The notes: generated by a model not told the origin, from the letters alone. A DNA stretch of 11,041 bases from Candidatus Heimdallarchaeota archaeon (GCA_029882335.1 JAOUKW010000108.1:1-11041); one strand, 5' to 3'. Positions 1-7,443 are shown, counted from the first letter of the stretch. Numbers and translations are program-made.

Positions 1-17
1 GACCTAAATTGCTCATA

Positions 18-638
18 TCACATCAATTCCAATATACTGAATAGTAATGAAAAAAATAATGTTGGATAAATAAATTCATTTGGTTTGGTAAATTTCTTCC
101 ATGGTCGATTATAAATAAAAAGAAAACTAAAACCTACTAGAATACAGGAAGTTAGAAGTGGATTGATACTAATATTAAAGTAGCTAAGGATTAAGAAAAT
201 ACCCGTTAGGTGTAATGTCCAAAAAACTGGAAGTCCCAAGTATTTTGGAGAGTTATCTTTTTGAATAAATTGAACATCACTGAAAACTGAGAGTCGTACT
301 ATACCTGCAAGGAAAAATATAACTGAGCTAAGCATTAGCCATATACTAGTCTCCTTAGATAAAGTGAAGAATAAAATAATTGGATTTATCAGATAAATAA
401 CTGTATCAATGAATCCATCTAGAGAAACACCAAACTGTCTTACTAGTCCTAGTTTCCTTGCATACCAACCATCAAGAGAATCAAAAAGCATTGCAAGGAA
501 TAAAATACCTAATGATAAGAAGATAAAATAATTGAGAGTTAAATAAATGGAAGTTACGCCTAAAAAAAAAGCAGTAAAAGAAAATAAATCCGGCATTTTT
601 AATTTAAAAATAAAAATACCAGTAGGTATTTCAGTCAT
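18..638 (-). CDS. CDP-alcohol phosphatidyltransferase, phosphatidylserine/archaetidylserine synthase type
   Basis: A 206-residue integral membrane enzyme expected to transfer the CDP-activated lipid phosphatidyl group to a small alcohol, building a phospholipid head group in the cytoplasmic membrane. The family signature is complete: D53-x2-D56-G57-x2-A60-R61-x8-G70-x3-D74-x3-D78, whose acidic residues bind the metal and CDP. R115 in AGIVRL and the later YLGLP (133-137) resemble the GLP segment of PssA/archaetidylserine synthases, so serine is the likeliest acceptor (inference; inositol phosphate or glycerol phosphate enzymes share the core). About five or six hydrophobic helices span roughly 20-205, a normal length. 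The ATG at 638 leaves a short N-terminal lead before KMPDLFS, the usual start region of the family; M15 is an alternative. No Shine-Dalgarno sequence precedes it. It lies 52 nt after the 7TM gene on the same strand. Confidence 0.85.
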   Translation of the reverse strand: MTEIPTGIFIFKLKMPDLFSFTAFFLGVTSIYLTLNYFIFLSLGILFLAMLFDSLDGWYARKLGLVRQFGVSLDGFIDTVIYLINPIILFFTLSKETSIWLMLSSVIFFLAGIVRLSVFSDVQFIQKDNSPKYLGLPVFWTLHLTGIFLILSYFNISINPLLTSCILVGFSFLFIYNRPWKKFTKPNEFIYPTLFFSLLFSILELM

Positions 639-658
639 AAAAAATATAGGTTTATTCG

Positions 659-669
659 ATTTAAAAAAC
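659..669 (-). promoter_or_regulatory. Candidate TATA box for the phosphatidyltransferase gene
   Basis: On the minus strand GTTTTTTAAAT is centred about 26 nt upstream of the ATG at 638. That is the archaeal TATA-to-start distance expected if transcription begins at or near the start codon, and it fits the missing Shine-Dalgarno sequence. The six-T run could instead be a terminator tract for the upstream gene, whose stop is about 22-27 nt earlier. AT-rich background makes either reading weak. Confidence 0.25.
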
Positions 670-690
670 TTTTTCTTTCAATATGTTTTT

Positions 691-1827
691 TTAAAGCCCA
701 AATGCAATTTTCAAATCAGAATCAGCCTGAATTGGTTGACTTCTGATGAGCGAATCTGTTTGATCGCCAAATATCATCTTTCGCTCCAATATTCCTGCAA
801 AAATAGTAATTGCGTTCCAAAGAAAACTAGAAGGTCTATCAACTACCAAGAAGATAGCAAAATTCGCCTGATGGACGATCATGATTTGTTTATCCAAAAA
901 TTCAATCATTTTAATCCCAGATGTACCAAGTGTTTCATTCAACATACCAATGATTGCGGTCATTCCACCTGATAATAATATATTAACTGTTTCACTATCT
1001 GCACTGGATATAAAATCGTACGAGTATAAAGGAAGCCCTTCCTTTGAGATGACAAGTAATTTCTCCATTTTCTGATATGAAAGAAATGCGACTTTTGCCT
1101 TAGCATACGTTCTATACATGATAAAATGACCAATAATGATTGAGTACTTTGGTAAAATAGTTCTTAGCAATAATGTGGTTTCATCACTTAGAGGGAATGG
1201 TGATTGATGAGAAAATCCAATTAAATTAGATGTCACAAAATAGTAAAATATAATTGTTAAAATCATCCTATTAATTTGAGATTTTTGAACTGGATCTAAG
1301 ACTTCCTTTCTAATTTTTAATAAACCTTTAATGGAAACAACTACCACATATAATAGAAAAATAACTGGAATAAAACCCATTGATAAAGGTGTATTTGGTA
1401 TTTCAAGCCCAACTGGCGTGGAATTTGCCAAGTTGTAGGCTACATATTCTACGTATGAAGTTAAGAAAACAACAAATACGATTGCATTTCGCATTGATAT
1501 AGATTCATCCTCGAAGTAATCTGTAAATAAGAGGAATATTCCTGCTGTAGCAATACCTAATATCGTAAAAATATAGAAGTATACATTATCCACACCAGAA
1601 ATATAGAAATCTGCTATATTATCAAAATGTTCTAGAAATGGTACCATCTCTGCGGCTAGTAGAATTATATCTGCAATATAGAATATAAACAAGAATAATA
1701 AAATTTTAATTCTAGATTCTTTGTATCTCTTAAACATTGTATTTACTAGGATAAGATCAAGTGATGCATTTATGATTATACCAAACAAATACAAGTAGCT
1801 ATAGAAAACGCTGACCATTATTTTCAT
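691..1827 (-). CDS. 7TM membrane protein with C-terminal longin/roadblock-like domain
   Basis: A 378-residue protein of unknown specific function. About seven hydrophobic segments can be seen (roughly 5-30, 41-61, 84-102, 113-133, 150-170, 185-203, 225-240), a layout like the 7TM sensor regions found at the N-terminus of some histidine kinases. After the last helix, residues 254-352 form a soluble unit. It opens with a beta hairpin (KLLVISKEGLPLYSYDF), continues with a helix (about 283-300), then strands (305-318 and 323-329) and a final helix (334-350). The order beta-beta-alpha-beta-beta-alpha fits longin or roadblock folds that act with small GTPases; no kinase, HAMP or phosphatase motif is present. 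The ATG at 1827 has only a distant GGA upstream. The assignment of the C-terminal fold rests on pattern reading, not a search. A role as a membrane receptor or platform that recruits a GTPase is an inference. Confidence 0.7.
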   Translation of the reverse strand: MKIMVSVFYSYLYLFGIIINASLDLILVNTMFKRYKESRIKILLFLFIFYIADIILLAAEMVPFLEHFDNIADFYISGVDNVYFYIFTILGIATAGIFLLFTDYFEDESISMRNAIVFVVFLTSYVEYVAYNLANSTPVGLEIPNTPLSMGFIPVIFLLYVVVVSIKGLLKIRKEVLDPVQKSQINRMILTIIFYYFVTSNLIGFSHQSPFPLSDETTLLLRTILPKYSIIIGHFIMYRTYAKAKVAFLSYQKMEKLLVISKEGLPLYSYDFISSADSETVNILLSGGMTAIIGMLNETLGTSGIKMIEFLDKQIMIVHQANFAIFLVVDRPSSFLWNAITIFAGILERKMIFGDQTDSLIRSQPIQADSDLKIAFGL

Positions 1828-1942
1828 ATTAGTTTTATCCTTAAATAATCTTTTTAGCTTCTCTTAATTTTATTTTTACTAATTTAATATATTGTGTTTA
1901 TAGTAAAATATCTAATTTTAAATCAGTTATAGTGCTTTAAAT

Positions 1943-4090
1943 TTATTCTTTTGGAGATTCATTAATCTCAAGAGCATCAAATATTAGTTTAGTTATATCT
2001 ACAACTTCCATATCTGATCCTGCAACTTTTACGGCATCTCCAAACATTACTTTATCTTTGGGACACGATACAACAAATTTAGAAACATTCAATTGCAATG
2101 CTTCTTCTATTCTATTGTTTGCAGGACGATCTCCGGTGGTTTCTCCTTCTTTCCATATCATTCCACCACCTGCTCCGCAGCAAAAGCTATTTTCCCTACA
2201 TCTGGGCATATCGATTAAATCAAAACCTAATGCTGTAATTAAATTTCGAGGTGCTTCGTATTCTTGAATATAGCGTCCAAGATAGCAAGGATCATGGTAT
2301 GTAACAGTACCTGAGAATTTCTTCTTGATTTGAAGTTTTCCACTTTCTACTAAATTCCATAATAATTGAGTATAATGTAAAATAGATTCTTGTGGTTTTT
2401 CTATGAAATCAGATTGAAAATCTGGATACTCATTTCGCAGTGTATTCAAAGTATGGGGGTCAGTAGTTACAATTTTACTGAATGTAGCTCCTTCCATACT
2501 GGCTAGATTATCTTCGACTAATGTTTCAAATAACCCTTCTTCTCCAACTCTACGAATATCATTACCAGCTGTTTTTTCACCATCATGTAGTAATCCAAAA
2601 TTAACTCCTGCTTGATCAAATACTTTGGCTAATAGTTGAGTATCTTCAATAGCTCTCGCATCAAAAGAAGCAAAATCACCTACAAACCATAGATATTCAA
2701 CTTCTTCTTTTCTTGCATCTTTAATCGTTAGTTTAGCGTCTTTAGCCCATTTGGTTCTCATTCTGTTTGATTTACCAAATGAATTACCGTACTTTCCGAC
2801 TTTCTCCAACACTCCTTGTATACCTGCATCAATATCACCTTCTTCTACCATTCTTCTTCTCATTTGAACGATGAGTGGTACATGTTCAATACCGACAGGA
2901 CAATGTGTTACACATGCTCTACAAGTTGTACATGACCAAATAGTATCTGCTAGGATGATTGGTGATTGTCCATCTTCTACCATGATTAATGCTTGTTCAG
3001 ATCCATTTCCATTAGTTTGATTTCTTTGAGTCCATTCTGGTGTACCTAATGTAGTTGCAGCATGGGTTCTCAAATCAAGTATCAAATCTCTAGGTGATAA
3101 AGGTTGACCAACAGTACCTGCAGGGCAACTTACATGGCATCTACCACATTTAGTACAAGCATCTAATGAAACTAAGTCTCTCCATGAAAAATCATTTATT
3201 GTGTTATATCCTGCTGCACTTGCTGCTGGATCTTGCTTTGGTAATCTTTTTGCTGAATTCTCATCTACAGTGGCAATTGAAATGAAATCAATCACTATGT
3301 GCATAGCCTTAGTATATGGTAGGAATGCTACAATTACTGCAGTAATGATGAAATGAGTCCACCAGAGGACTACATATAATACTTCTGCACTTTCTGGAGT
3401 TAAAAATAAATTAAAGAAATGTGCTAGTCCTAATCCAATGAAAGAAACAGCTTCAAAATCTGGAAATTTATCTGCTACAATTCTCACACCTTCTAGAATA
3501 AATCCAAGCATAGTTGTAACGAATAAAAAGCTGAGAAATATTTTATCTTCTCCTGGCCACTTTTTACGTGTTTCGGATTGTTCTCTTCCATCTTTTCTGG
3601 CATAATCTAATCTGTCAATACCCGATCTTCTTCTTCGAGCTAGATAAATTAAACCAGCAATTACGGCTATTCCAGCTAACTCCATAATTAAAGAGAAAAT
3701 TAAGTAGAAAGTTCCCCAAAAGAAGCTTAGATCAGTTCCAAATTTCTTATCTATTGGTCTGATGAAATCAGTTTCAATAGTAAGTATAACTGTACCTAGG
3801 AATAGAAGTATCATACCAACAACAACAGCAGTATGTGCAATAAATGTCCATCGATCACCAGGTTGTAGCTGATGATAGGTGTCCCACCCTTTAAATGGTT
3901 TGAATAATCTCGAAATAGGTTTATCTATTCTATTAATAGGGTCTTTTTTACCTTTCTTATATTTTTTGTAGAGTCTAATGAATCCATATAAGAAAATAGC
4001 AGTTTCTATTACTACGAAAACATAGAAAAGAACCTTCCAACCACCATGAACATTTCGAAAAACCTCACGGGTTATATCTTCAGCAGTCAT
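1943..4090 (-). CDS. FadF-like membrane iron-sulfur oxidoreductase (ETF:quinone reductase type)
   Basis: A 715-residue protein expected to accept electrons from the ETF encoded just upstream and pass them to a membrane carrier. The N-terminal 1-265 is a NarI-like membrane domain with about five helices (20-40, 83-105, 125-150, 186-204, 235-257); H86, H224, H246 and H264 are possible haem b ligands. A ferredoxin-type domain follows with C312/C315/C318/C322 and C387/C390/C393/C397, enough for two [4Fe-4S] clusters. Two CCG (HdrD/GlpC-type) domains complete it. The second (596-690) keeps C602, C637-C638 and C676, plus an extra C631, but its last CxxC reads CPKD. The first (465-560) has lost all its usual cysteines. 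The start is supported by AAAGGAG 8 nt upstream, inside the end of etfA. Length and order match FadF/'EMO' proteins. Quinone as acceptor is inferred; heterodisulfide is an unlikely alternative because a NarI-type domain and ETF genes are present. Confidence 0.88.
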   Translation of the reverse strand: MTAEDITREVFRNVHGGWKVLFYVFVVIETAIFLYGFIRLYKKYKKGKKDPINRIDKPISRLFKPFKGWDTYHQLQPGDRWTFIAHTAVVVGMILLFLGTVILTIETDFIRPIDKKFGTDLSFFWGTFYLIFSLIMELAGIAVIAGLIYLARRRRSGIDRLDYARKDGREQSETRKKWPGEDKIFLSFLFVTTMLGFILEGVRIVADKFPDFEAVSFIGLGLAHFFNLFLTPESAEVLYVVLWWTHFIITAVIVAFLPYTKAMHIVIDFISIATVDENSAKRLPKQDPAASAAGYNTINDFSWRDLVSLDACTKCGRCHVSCPAGTVGQPLSPRDLILDLRTHAATTLGTPEWTQRNQTNGNGSEQALIMVEDGQSPIILADTIWSCTTCRACVTHCPVGIEHVPLIVQMRRRMVEEGDIDAGIQGVLEKVGKYGNSFGKSNRMRTKWAKDAKLTIKDARKEEVEYLWFVGDFASFDARAIEDTQLLAKVFDQAGVNFGLLHDGEKTAGNDIRRVGEEGLFETLVEDNLASMEGATFSKIVTTDPHTLNTLRNEYPDFQSDFIEKPQESILHYTQLLWNLVESGKLQIKKKFSGTVTYHDPCYLGRYIQEYEAPRNLITALGFDLIDMPRCRENSFCCGAGGGMIWKEGETTGDRPANNRIEEALQLNVSKFVVSCPKDKVMFGDAVKVAGSDMEVVDITKLIFDALEINESPKE

Positions 4091-4093
4091 GTC

Positions 4094-5065
4094 CTATGCT
4101 CCTTTCTTTTCGTTTACTGCCTCTGTTAATTCAGGTATGAAATCCAATATATCTGCAACTATACCATATGCTGCAACATCAAATATTGGTGCATTTTCAT
4201 CCGTATTTACTGCGATAATTAAATTACCATCTCTCATACCCTCAACATGTTCTGGTGCTCCTGAGATACCTAAGGCTAAGTATAATTTTGGTTTTACTGT
4301 TTTACCTGATTTACCAACTTGTCTTGTTTTTGGTAACCAACCTTGGTCAACAATAGGTCTAGACGCAGATACTGCACCACCAAGTGCTTCTGCCAATTCC
4401 TCTGCTAATTCAATATTTCCTTCGTCTTGAATACCTCTACCAATACTTACAAGTACTTCTTGTGCTGTAATATCGATATCCTCTCCAGATGGCTCAATTA
4501 TCTGTTTAAATGTTATTTTAGATGAAACTCCAAAACTACCTAGATCTTGCTTTGAAACATTACCTCCTGCAACCTTTCCCTGATCTGCTGCTCTAATACC
4601 CGGTTGACAACAAATAACTGTACAGCCTGCAGTATTGTTACTACTTACATTTAATTTACCACCAAATAGTTGACTGGATGTCTTTAAATTACCTCCATCT
4701 ACTACTACATTACCACAAAATCCAAGAAATTGCCCATTCAGTTTTCCAGCAACAGATGCACCATAATCCCAGCCTTGAGATGAATTAGCAAGTAAAACCA
4801 CGCTGCATCCTTTTGATTGGGCTACTGAAGATACAATTTGACCCCAAGAATCAGATACAAAACCTGAAAGGGAACCATCTTCTACAACGATTACTTCTCC
4901 TGCATGACCAAAATCACCAAGTTTATCAGAAATTCCGTTTCCAATAACTAAGGCGTTTAATGGTTGTCCTAATCCATCAGCTAATTCCTTACCTAATGCT
5001 AGTAATTCAAAAGTACTTTCCAATACTTCTCCTTGAAATGTTTCTGCAACAACTAATATACTCAT
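4094..5065 (-). CDS. etfA: Electron transfer flavoprotein alpha subunit
   Basis: A 323-residue subunit that binds the redox-active FAD and shuttles electrons from flavin dehydrogenases, such as acyl-CoA dehydrogenases, to a membrane oxidoreductase. The N-terminal half (1-190) is the ETF adenine-nucleotide-type fold starting MSILVVAE. The C-terminal FAD domain shows the family residues: GRGI (209-212), SRPIVDQGW (235-243), GKSGKTVKPKLYLALGISGA (251-270) with H273 just after it, and NTDENAPIF (287-295). Length is normal and no lesion is seen. The ATG is set by AGGTGA (minus strand), which overlaps the etfB stop codon, 11 nt after the end of etfB. The next gene starts 3 nt after its stop, so translation of all three is probably coupled. 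Confidence 0.95.
   Translation of the reverse strand: MSILVVAETFQGEVLESTFELLALGKELADGLGQPLNALVIGNGISDKLGDFGHAGEVIVVEDGSLSGFVSDSWGQIVSSVAQSKGCSVVLLANSSQGWDYGASVAGKLNGQFLGFCGNVVVDGGNLKTSSQLFGGKLNVSSNNTAGCTVICCQPGIRAADQGKVAGGNVSKQDLGSFGVSSKITFKQIIEPSGEDIDITAQEVLVSIGRGIQDEGNIELAEELAEALGGAVSASRPIVDQGWLPKTRQVGKSGKTVKPKLYLALGISGAPEHVEGMRDGNLIIAVNTDENAPIFDVAAYGIVADILDFIPELTEAVNEKKGA
4099..4105 (-). promoter_or_regulatory. Ribosome binding site for the FadF-like gene, inside the end of etfA
   Basis: The minus strand reads AAAGGAG within the last codons of etfA (KKGA), 8 nt before the ATG at 4090, with the etfA stop between. This fixes the start and indicates translational coupling. Confidence 0.75.
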
Positions 5066-5072
5066 TTAATTA

Positions 5073-5078
5073 TCACCT
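5073..5078 (-). promoter_or_regulatory. Ribosome binding site for etfA, overlapping the etfB stop
   Basis: AGGTGA on the minus strand begins inside the etfB TAG stop codon and lies 7 nt before the etfA ATG. It supports the chosen start and coupled translation. Confidence 0.75.
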
Positions 5079-5838
5079 ATAATACTCCATTAGAACTTAG
5101 AAGTTCTACAACTTTGGCTACTTGTTCTGATAGATCTCCACCTATCATCTCTGCCTTGCTTCCTGATTCAGGAACTGCAAATTCATTCATTGGGCTTAAT
5201 GGTAAATCATCCAATGATACAGTTATTTCTTCAATTGAAGCATCACTTTTTACCTTTCTTACCTTACTAACAGGAATATATGATGGAGGTGTTTGTGAGG
5301 CTTGAATGCCACAAACGGCTGGTAATTCAATTTCATATTCTCCAAGTAATCCTCCTGCATATTCTTTGAATACTGCAAGTTTATCACCTGATTTTTCCAT
5401 TTTCACGATTACATTTAGACTGGGTAAGTTCATAAATTGACCTAAGTGACCTGCAACAGGTCCATCAATATCATCTACTCCTTGTACACCAGTTACAAGC
5501 AGATCGTATCCTTTTTCGGCTAAAGCCTTACTAAATGCTAATGCAGTTGCACGAGATGATAATCCTTGTTCTACTTCATGTCCATCAACAACTACCTTGT
5601 ATAAGCCATCAGCACCACGAGCTTTTGCCATATAGAGGAGATTTTCAATCTCATTTCCATCCAATGCAAATATATCTACAGTATCACCATCATCTTTCAA
5701 CTGTAATGCTTCTTGGACCGCATAATCATCAAATTCACTAGATCTAAACATGAGGTAATCACGTACTAAAGAACCATCCTCCACTGAGAGTTCTTCTACT
5801 AGATCTACTACTTCTCGAATTAAAACAGCAATTTTCAT
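5077..5838 (-). CDS. etfB: Electron transfer flavoprotein beta subunit
   Basis: A 253-residue partner of EtfA; beta subunits carry AMP, or a second FAD in bifurcating forms. Visible family features are the start MKIAVLIREVVD, the nucleotide-binding stretch VTGVQGVDDIDGPVAGHLG (115-133), EYAGGLLGEYEIELPAV (159-175) and the end of the core VSKVRKVKSD (190-199), followed by a C-terminal arm (210-250) that should wrap EtfA. The usual DGDTAQ loop is replaced by DDIDGP, a divergent version of the nucleotide site; whether AMP or FAD is bound cannot be told from sequence alone. A GAGGT ribosome site lies 6 nt upstream of the ATG. It is the first gene of the etfB-etfA-FadF-like operon. Confidence 0.93.
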   Translation of the reverse strand: MKIAVLIREVVDLVEELSVEDGSLVRDYLMFRSSEFDDYAVQEALQLKDDGDTVDIFALDGNEIENLLYMAKARGADGLYKVVVDGHEVEQGLSSRATALAFSKALAEKGYDLLVTGVQGVDDIDGPVAGHLGQFMNLPSLNVIVKMEKSGDKLAVFKEYAGGLLGEYEIELPAVCGIQASQTPPSYIPVSKVRKVKSDASIEEITVSLDDLPLSPMNEFAVPESGSKAEMIGGDLSEQVAKVVELLSSNGVL

Positions 5839-5844
5839 TTATTA

Positions 5845-5849
5845 ACCTC
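5845..5849 (-). promoter_or_regulatory. Ribosome binding site for etfB
   Basis: GAGGT on the minus strand, 6 nt before the etfB ATG at 5838, supports that start and a leadered transcript for the operon. Confidence 0.65.
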
Positions 5850-5880
5850 AAATAGTTATTAAATTGTCTAATTACCTGTA

Positions 5881-5890
5881 TTTTTAAAAG
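5881..5890 (-). promoter_or_regulatory. Candidate TATA box of the etf operon
   Basis: The minus strand reads CTTTTAAAAA, centred about 48 nt upstream of the etfB ATG. A start about 25 nt downstream would give a leader of roughly 20 nt that still contains the GAGGT ribosome site. This is consistent with an archaeal promoter, but the region is AT-rich and a neighbouring CTTATAAT could serve instead. Confidence 0.35.
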
Positions 5891-6123
5891 ATTATAAGTC
5901 TTTGTTAAGATTTGCATTCATCTTGCCACTCTTGATTTCACATATCAGATAGATAATCAAAGAAATTATTAAGAATTTACAATTTTCTCATATTTTACGG
6001 AAAATTATTGTTTAATTATTTTTCATAAAGTATCAATTGTATATTTTTTAATTACCGCTGATTATTTTTAAACAGTAATGTAAATCTAAGTTTGGCTCGT
6101 GATCTATTCTAACAATTGATCTA

Positions 6124-6975
6124 TTATTGCCATCTTTCTAAAAATTGAATTAATCGATGCTCATACTCCTGATGATTATCCATATTCGAATGTTTTGCAT
6201 CAGGTACTATCCAAGATTGAAAGGTTGTAGATCCATTCAATTTCTGTTGAAATTTGGGAAAATGCGTTTCTGGCTTAAACATGGGGTCTTTTTCACCATT
6301 TATATAGTAAAATGGACAGGAAACACTTGCAGGTCTATATTGAATGTCTTGATCTATAAATTGGGGCCAGACAATTTTTTTTGAAAGATAATCCAACCAG
6401 GGAAAATGTTTATAGGAAATATGCATATAATTCAGCATGTTTTGATATAAATTATCAAAACTATAAGGTAGCGCTTCACAAATAATCATCTTACATTGGT
6501 TTGGCTGTTTTTGGGCCAAATACGAAGACGCTATTGCACCCATTGACACTCCATGAAGTATAGGGTTTTCAATGTTTTCTGCCTGAATCACTCTTAATAC
6601 TTGCTTGTGATATCCAAATCCACTGGGGAATGGAATATATTTGCTCTTACCATGGCCTAGGTTGTCAATTAAATAGATATTGTAACCAAGTTTTTTGTAG
6701 ATTTTAGCTCTTGAATTCATTTTTCCACTATTACGAGTAATGCCGTGAAGTAGAATGACGTTTTTTGATTTATCCGATTGGATGTATTTCCAATACGCTA
6801 ATTTGGGCTCACTCAGATAGTGTAATTTAGCTGGTATCTGCAATTGATATTGATTAAATAATCTGAAAGGTAAGATATTTGAATTTACCATGAAAAACAC
6901 AAGTATGGAGTAAATTACATATACCATTAGAATTGACATAATTAGAATTAACAATCCATAAATCAAATTAATCAT
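6124..6975 (-). CDS. Membrane-anchored alpha/beta hydrolase (serine hydrolase)
   Basis: A 283-residue alpha/beta hydrolase-fold protein. Residues 3-31 form a hydrophobic N-terminal helix that should anchor it in the membrane, with the catalytic domain from about 50 onward. Visible motifs are the oxyanion-hole HG in VILLHGITR (73-81), DNLGHGKS (104-111), and the nucleophile elbow G142-V-S144-M-G146. The acid is probably D230 in INGEKDPMF and the base H262 in DAKHSNM, so the Ser-Asp-His triad is complete. The spacing resembles YqkD/YfhR-like hydrolases, often esterases or peptidase-like enzymes with unknown natural substrates; the substrate cannot be told here. It is separated from the etf operon by 285 nt and is likely transcribed alone. 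No Shine-Dalgarno sequence is evident before the ATG. Which side of the membrane the domain faces is not decided. Confidence 0.85.
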   Translation of the reverse strand: MINLIYGLLILIMSILMVYVIYSILVFFMVNSNILPFRLFNQYQLQIPAKLHYLSEPKLAYWKYIQSDKSKNVILLHGITRNSGKMNSRAKIYKKLGYNIYLIDNLGHGKSKYIPFPSGFGYHKQVLRVIQAENIENPILHGVSMGAIASSYLAQKQPNQCKMIICEALPYSFDNLYQNMLNYMHISYKHFPWLDYLSKKIVWPQFIDQDIQYRPASVSCPFYYINGEKDPMFKPETHFPKFQQKLNGSTTFQSWIVPDAKHSNMDNHQEYEHRLIQFLERWQ

Positions 6976-6987
6976 AGTTAGTAAAAA

Positions 6988-7004
6988 TATATTTTAAATT
7001 AAAT
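6988..7004 (-). promoter_or_regulatory. AT-rich promoter-like stretch before the hydrolase gene
   Basis: The minus strand shows TTTAATTTAAAATATA ending 13 nt before the hydrolase ATG. A TATA element in its upstream half would place transcription initiation at about the ATG, matching the absence of a ribosome site. The exact box cannot be defined in this AT-rich background. Confidence 0.22.
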
Positions 7005-7181
7005 GATTGTTATTTTGACGATTGAAATTGTTAATGAATTTTATTTAATTCCTATATTTGTTTTCCTTCCTCCAATATTTCGTACAATACTACAATGAAT
7101 CTAAATATCTTCTAAACCTTAATTGTATGTACAAGTAAATCAATTCAAAGAAATATTAAACTATCATGATCTTTATTATAC

Positions 7182-7197
7182 GTACAATTAATTGTAC
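7182..7197. repeat. Perfect 16-bp palindrome
   Basis: GTACAATTAATTGTAC is its own reverse complement. It lies immediately after the GRTC codons of the left small ORF, at the point where a base seems to have been lost. The right arm has a degraded form, GTATAATTAATTGTAA. Confidence 0.7.
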
Positions 7198-7394
7198 ACA
7201 CGTTCTGCCAATTCCTTGCCAGCCGTCACCAGACTCGCACACATGTAATGTGGGATTAGAAAGGACTTCATTTTGTGGCTTCTTTCTGCTTCTCTTCCCC
7301 TGGGGTTTCATTGAAGACTGTATTTCCGTGTTATTTTCCATTAGTAGATCACTCACAAAGAAATCATTACGATTTTCTTGCTGACAAACGCTTC

Positions 7395-7409
7395 TCCTAG
7401 GGAGAATAG
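7395..7409 (-). repeat. Conserved palindrome, left copy
   Basis: TTCTCC-CTA-GGAGAA on the minus strand, a 6-bp perfect inverted repeat with a 3-nt centre. The identical element is found in the right arm at 7612-7626. Within the reading frame it encodes ILPRR. Confidence 0.6.
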
Positions 7410-7443
7410 GACTTTTCACTGTCTATATTGCATTTTATACTTA

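Larger units (their letters stand above)
5839..6123. other. Intergenic region between the hydrolase gene and the etf operon
   Basis: This 285-nt stretch holds no credible gene. It should carry the 3' end of the hydrolase transcript and the etf promoter. An inverted repeat, AATTTTC (5981-5987) with GAAAATT (6000-6006) around a 12-nt loop, might fold in RNA, but no T-run follows it. GATCTATT occurs twice near 6102-6125, which is probably chance. Confidence 0.4.
7156..7419 (-). pseudogene. Small basic ORF, left arm of an inverted pair, probably frameshifted
   Basis: A GTG-started reading frame of 87 codons for an unrecognised small basic protein. It matches the frame at 7611-7856 on the other strand: ILPRR, VSDLLME, QGxRxxKK, NE, SGxxWQxxGRTC appear in the same order in both. 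The indels between them (three codons before VSDLLME, one codon before SG) keep the frame, which argues that the ancestor was coding. After GRTC the DNA match continues only if one nucleotide is added here. The shifted frame then reads INCTYNKDHDSL and ends at 7145, against INCKYKIDHRI in the partner. This copy therefore seems to have lost one base at about 7197-7198, replacing its true C-terminus. A TAG lies two codons before the GTG. Function is unknown; the C...C spacing and Arg/Lys content might fit nucleic-acid or zinc binding, which is speculation. Confidence 0.5.

Noticed and set aside
547..972. Plus-strand frame overlapping the phosphatidyltransferase and 7TM genes
   Set aside because: It crosses two well-supported minus-strand genes and its product is low in recognisable structure; it is an antisense shadow. 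The same applies to 881-1075, 2058-2267, 4089-4430, 5114-5305, 5535-5741, 6157-6384, 7166-7384 and 9193-9402.
1943..4090. Reading the iron-sulfur protein as a methanogen heterodisulfide reductase subunit D
   Set aside because: The NarI-like membrane domain is fused to it, the first CCG cluster site is lost, and it sits directly behind etfB and etfA, all of which favour an ETF:quinone-type role.
5077..5838. Electron bifurcation by this ETF
   Set aside because: No bifurcation partner is near, the nucleotide loop is divergent, and the membrane oxidoreductase suggests simple electron transfer; sequence alone cannot settle it.
5981..6006. Intrinsic terminator of the hydrolase gene
   Set aside because: The 7-bp arms are pure A/T apart from one pair, the loop is 12 nt and no T-run follows on the minus strand, so chance pairing is as likely.
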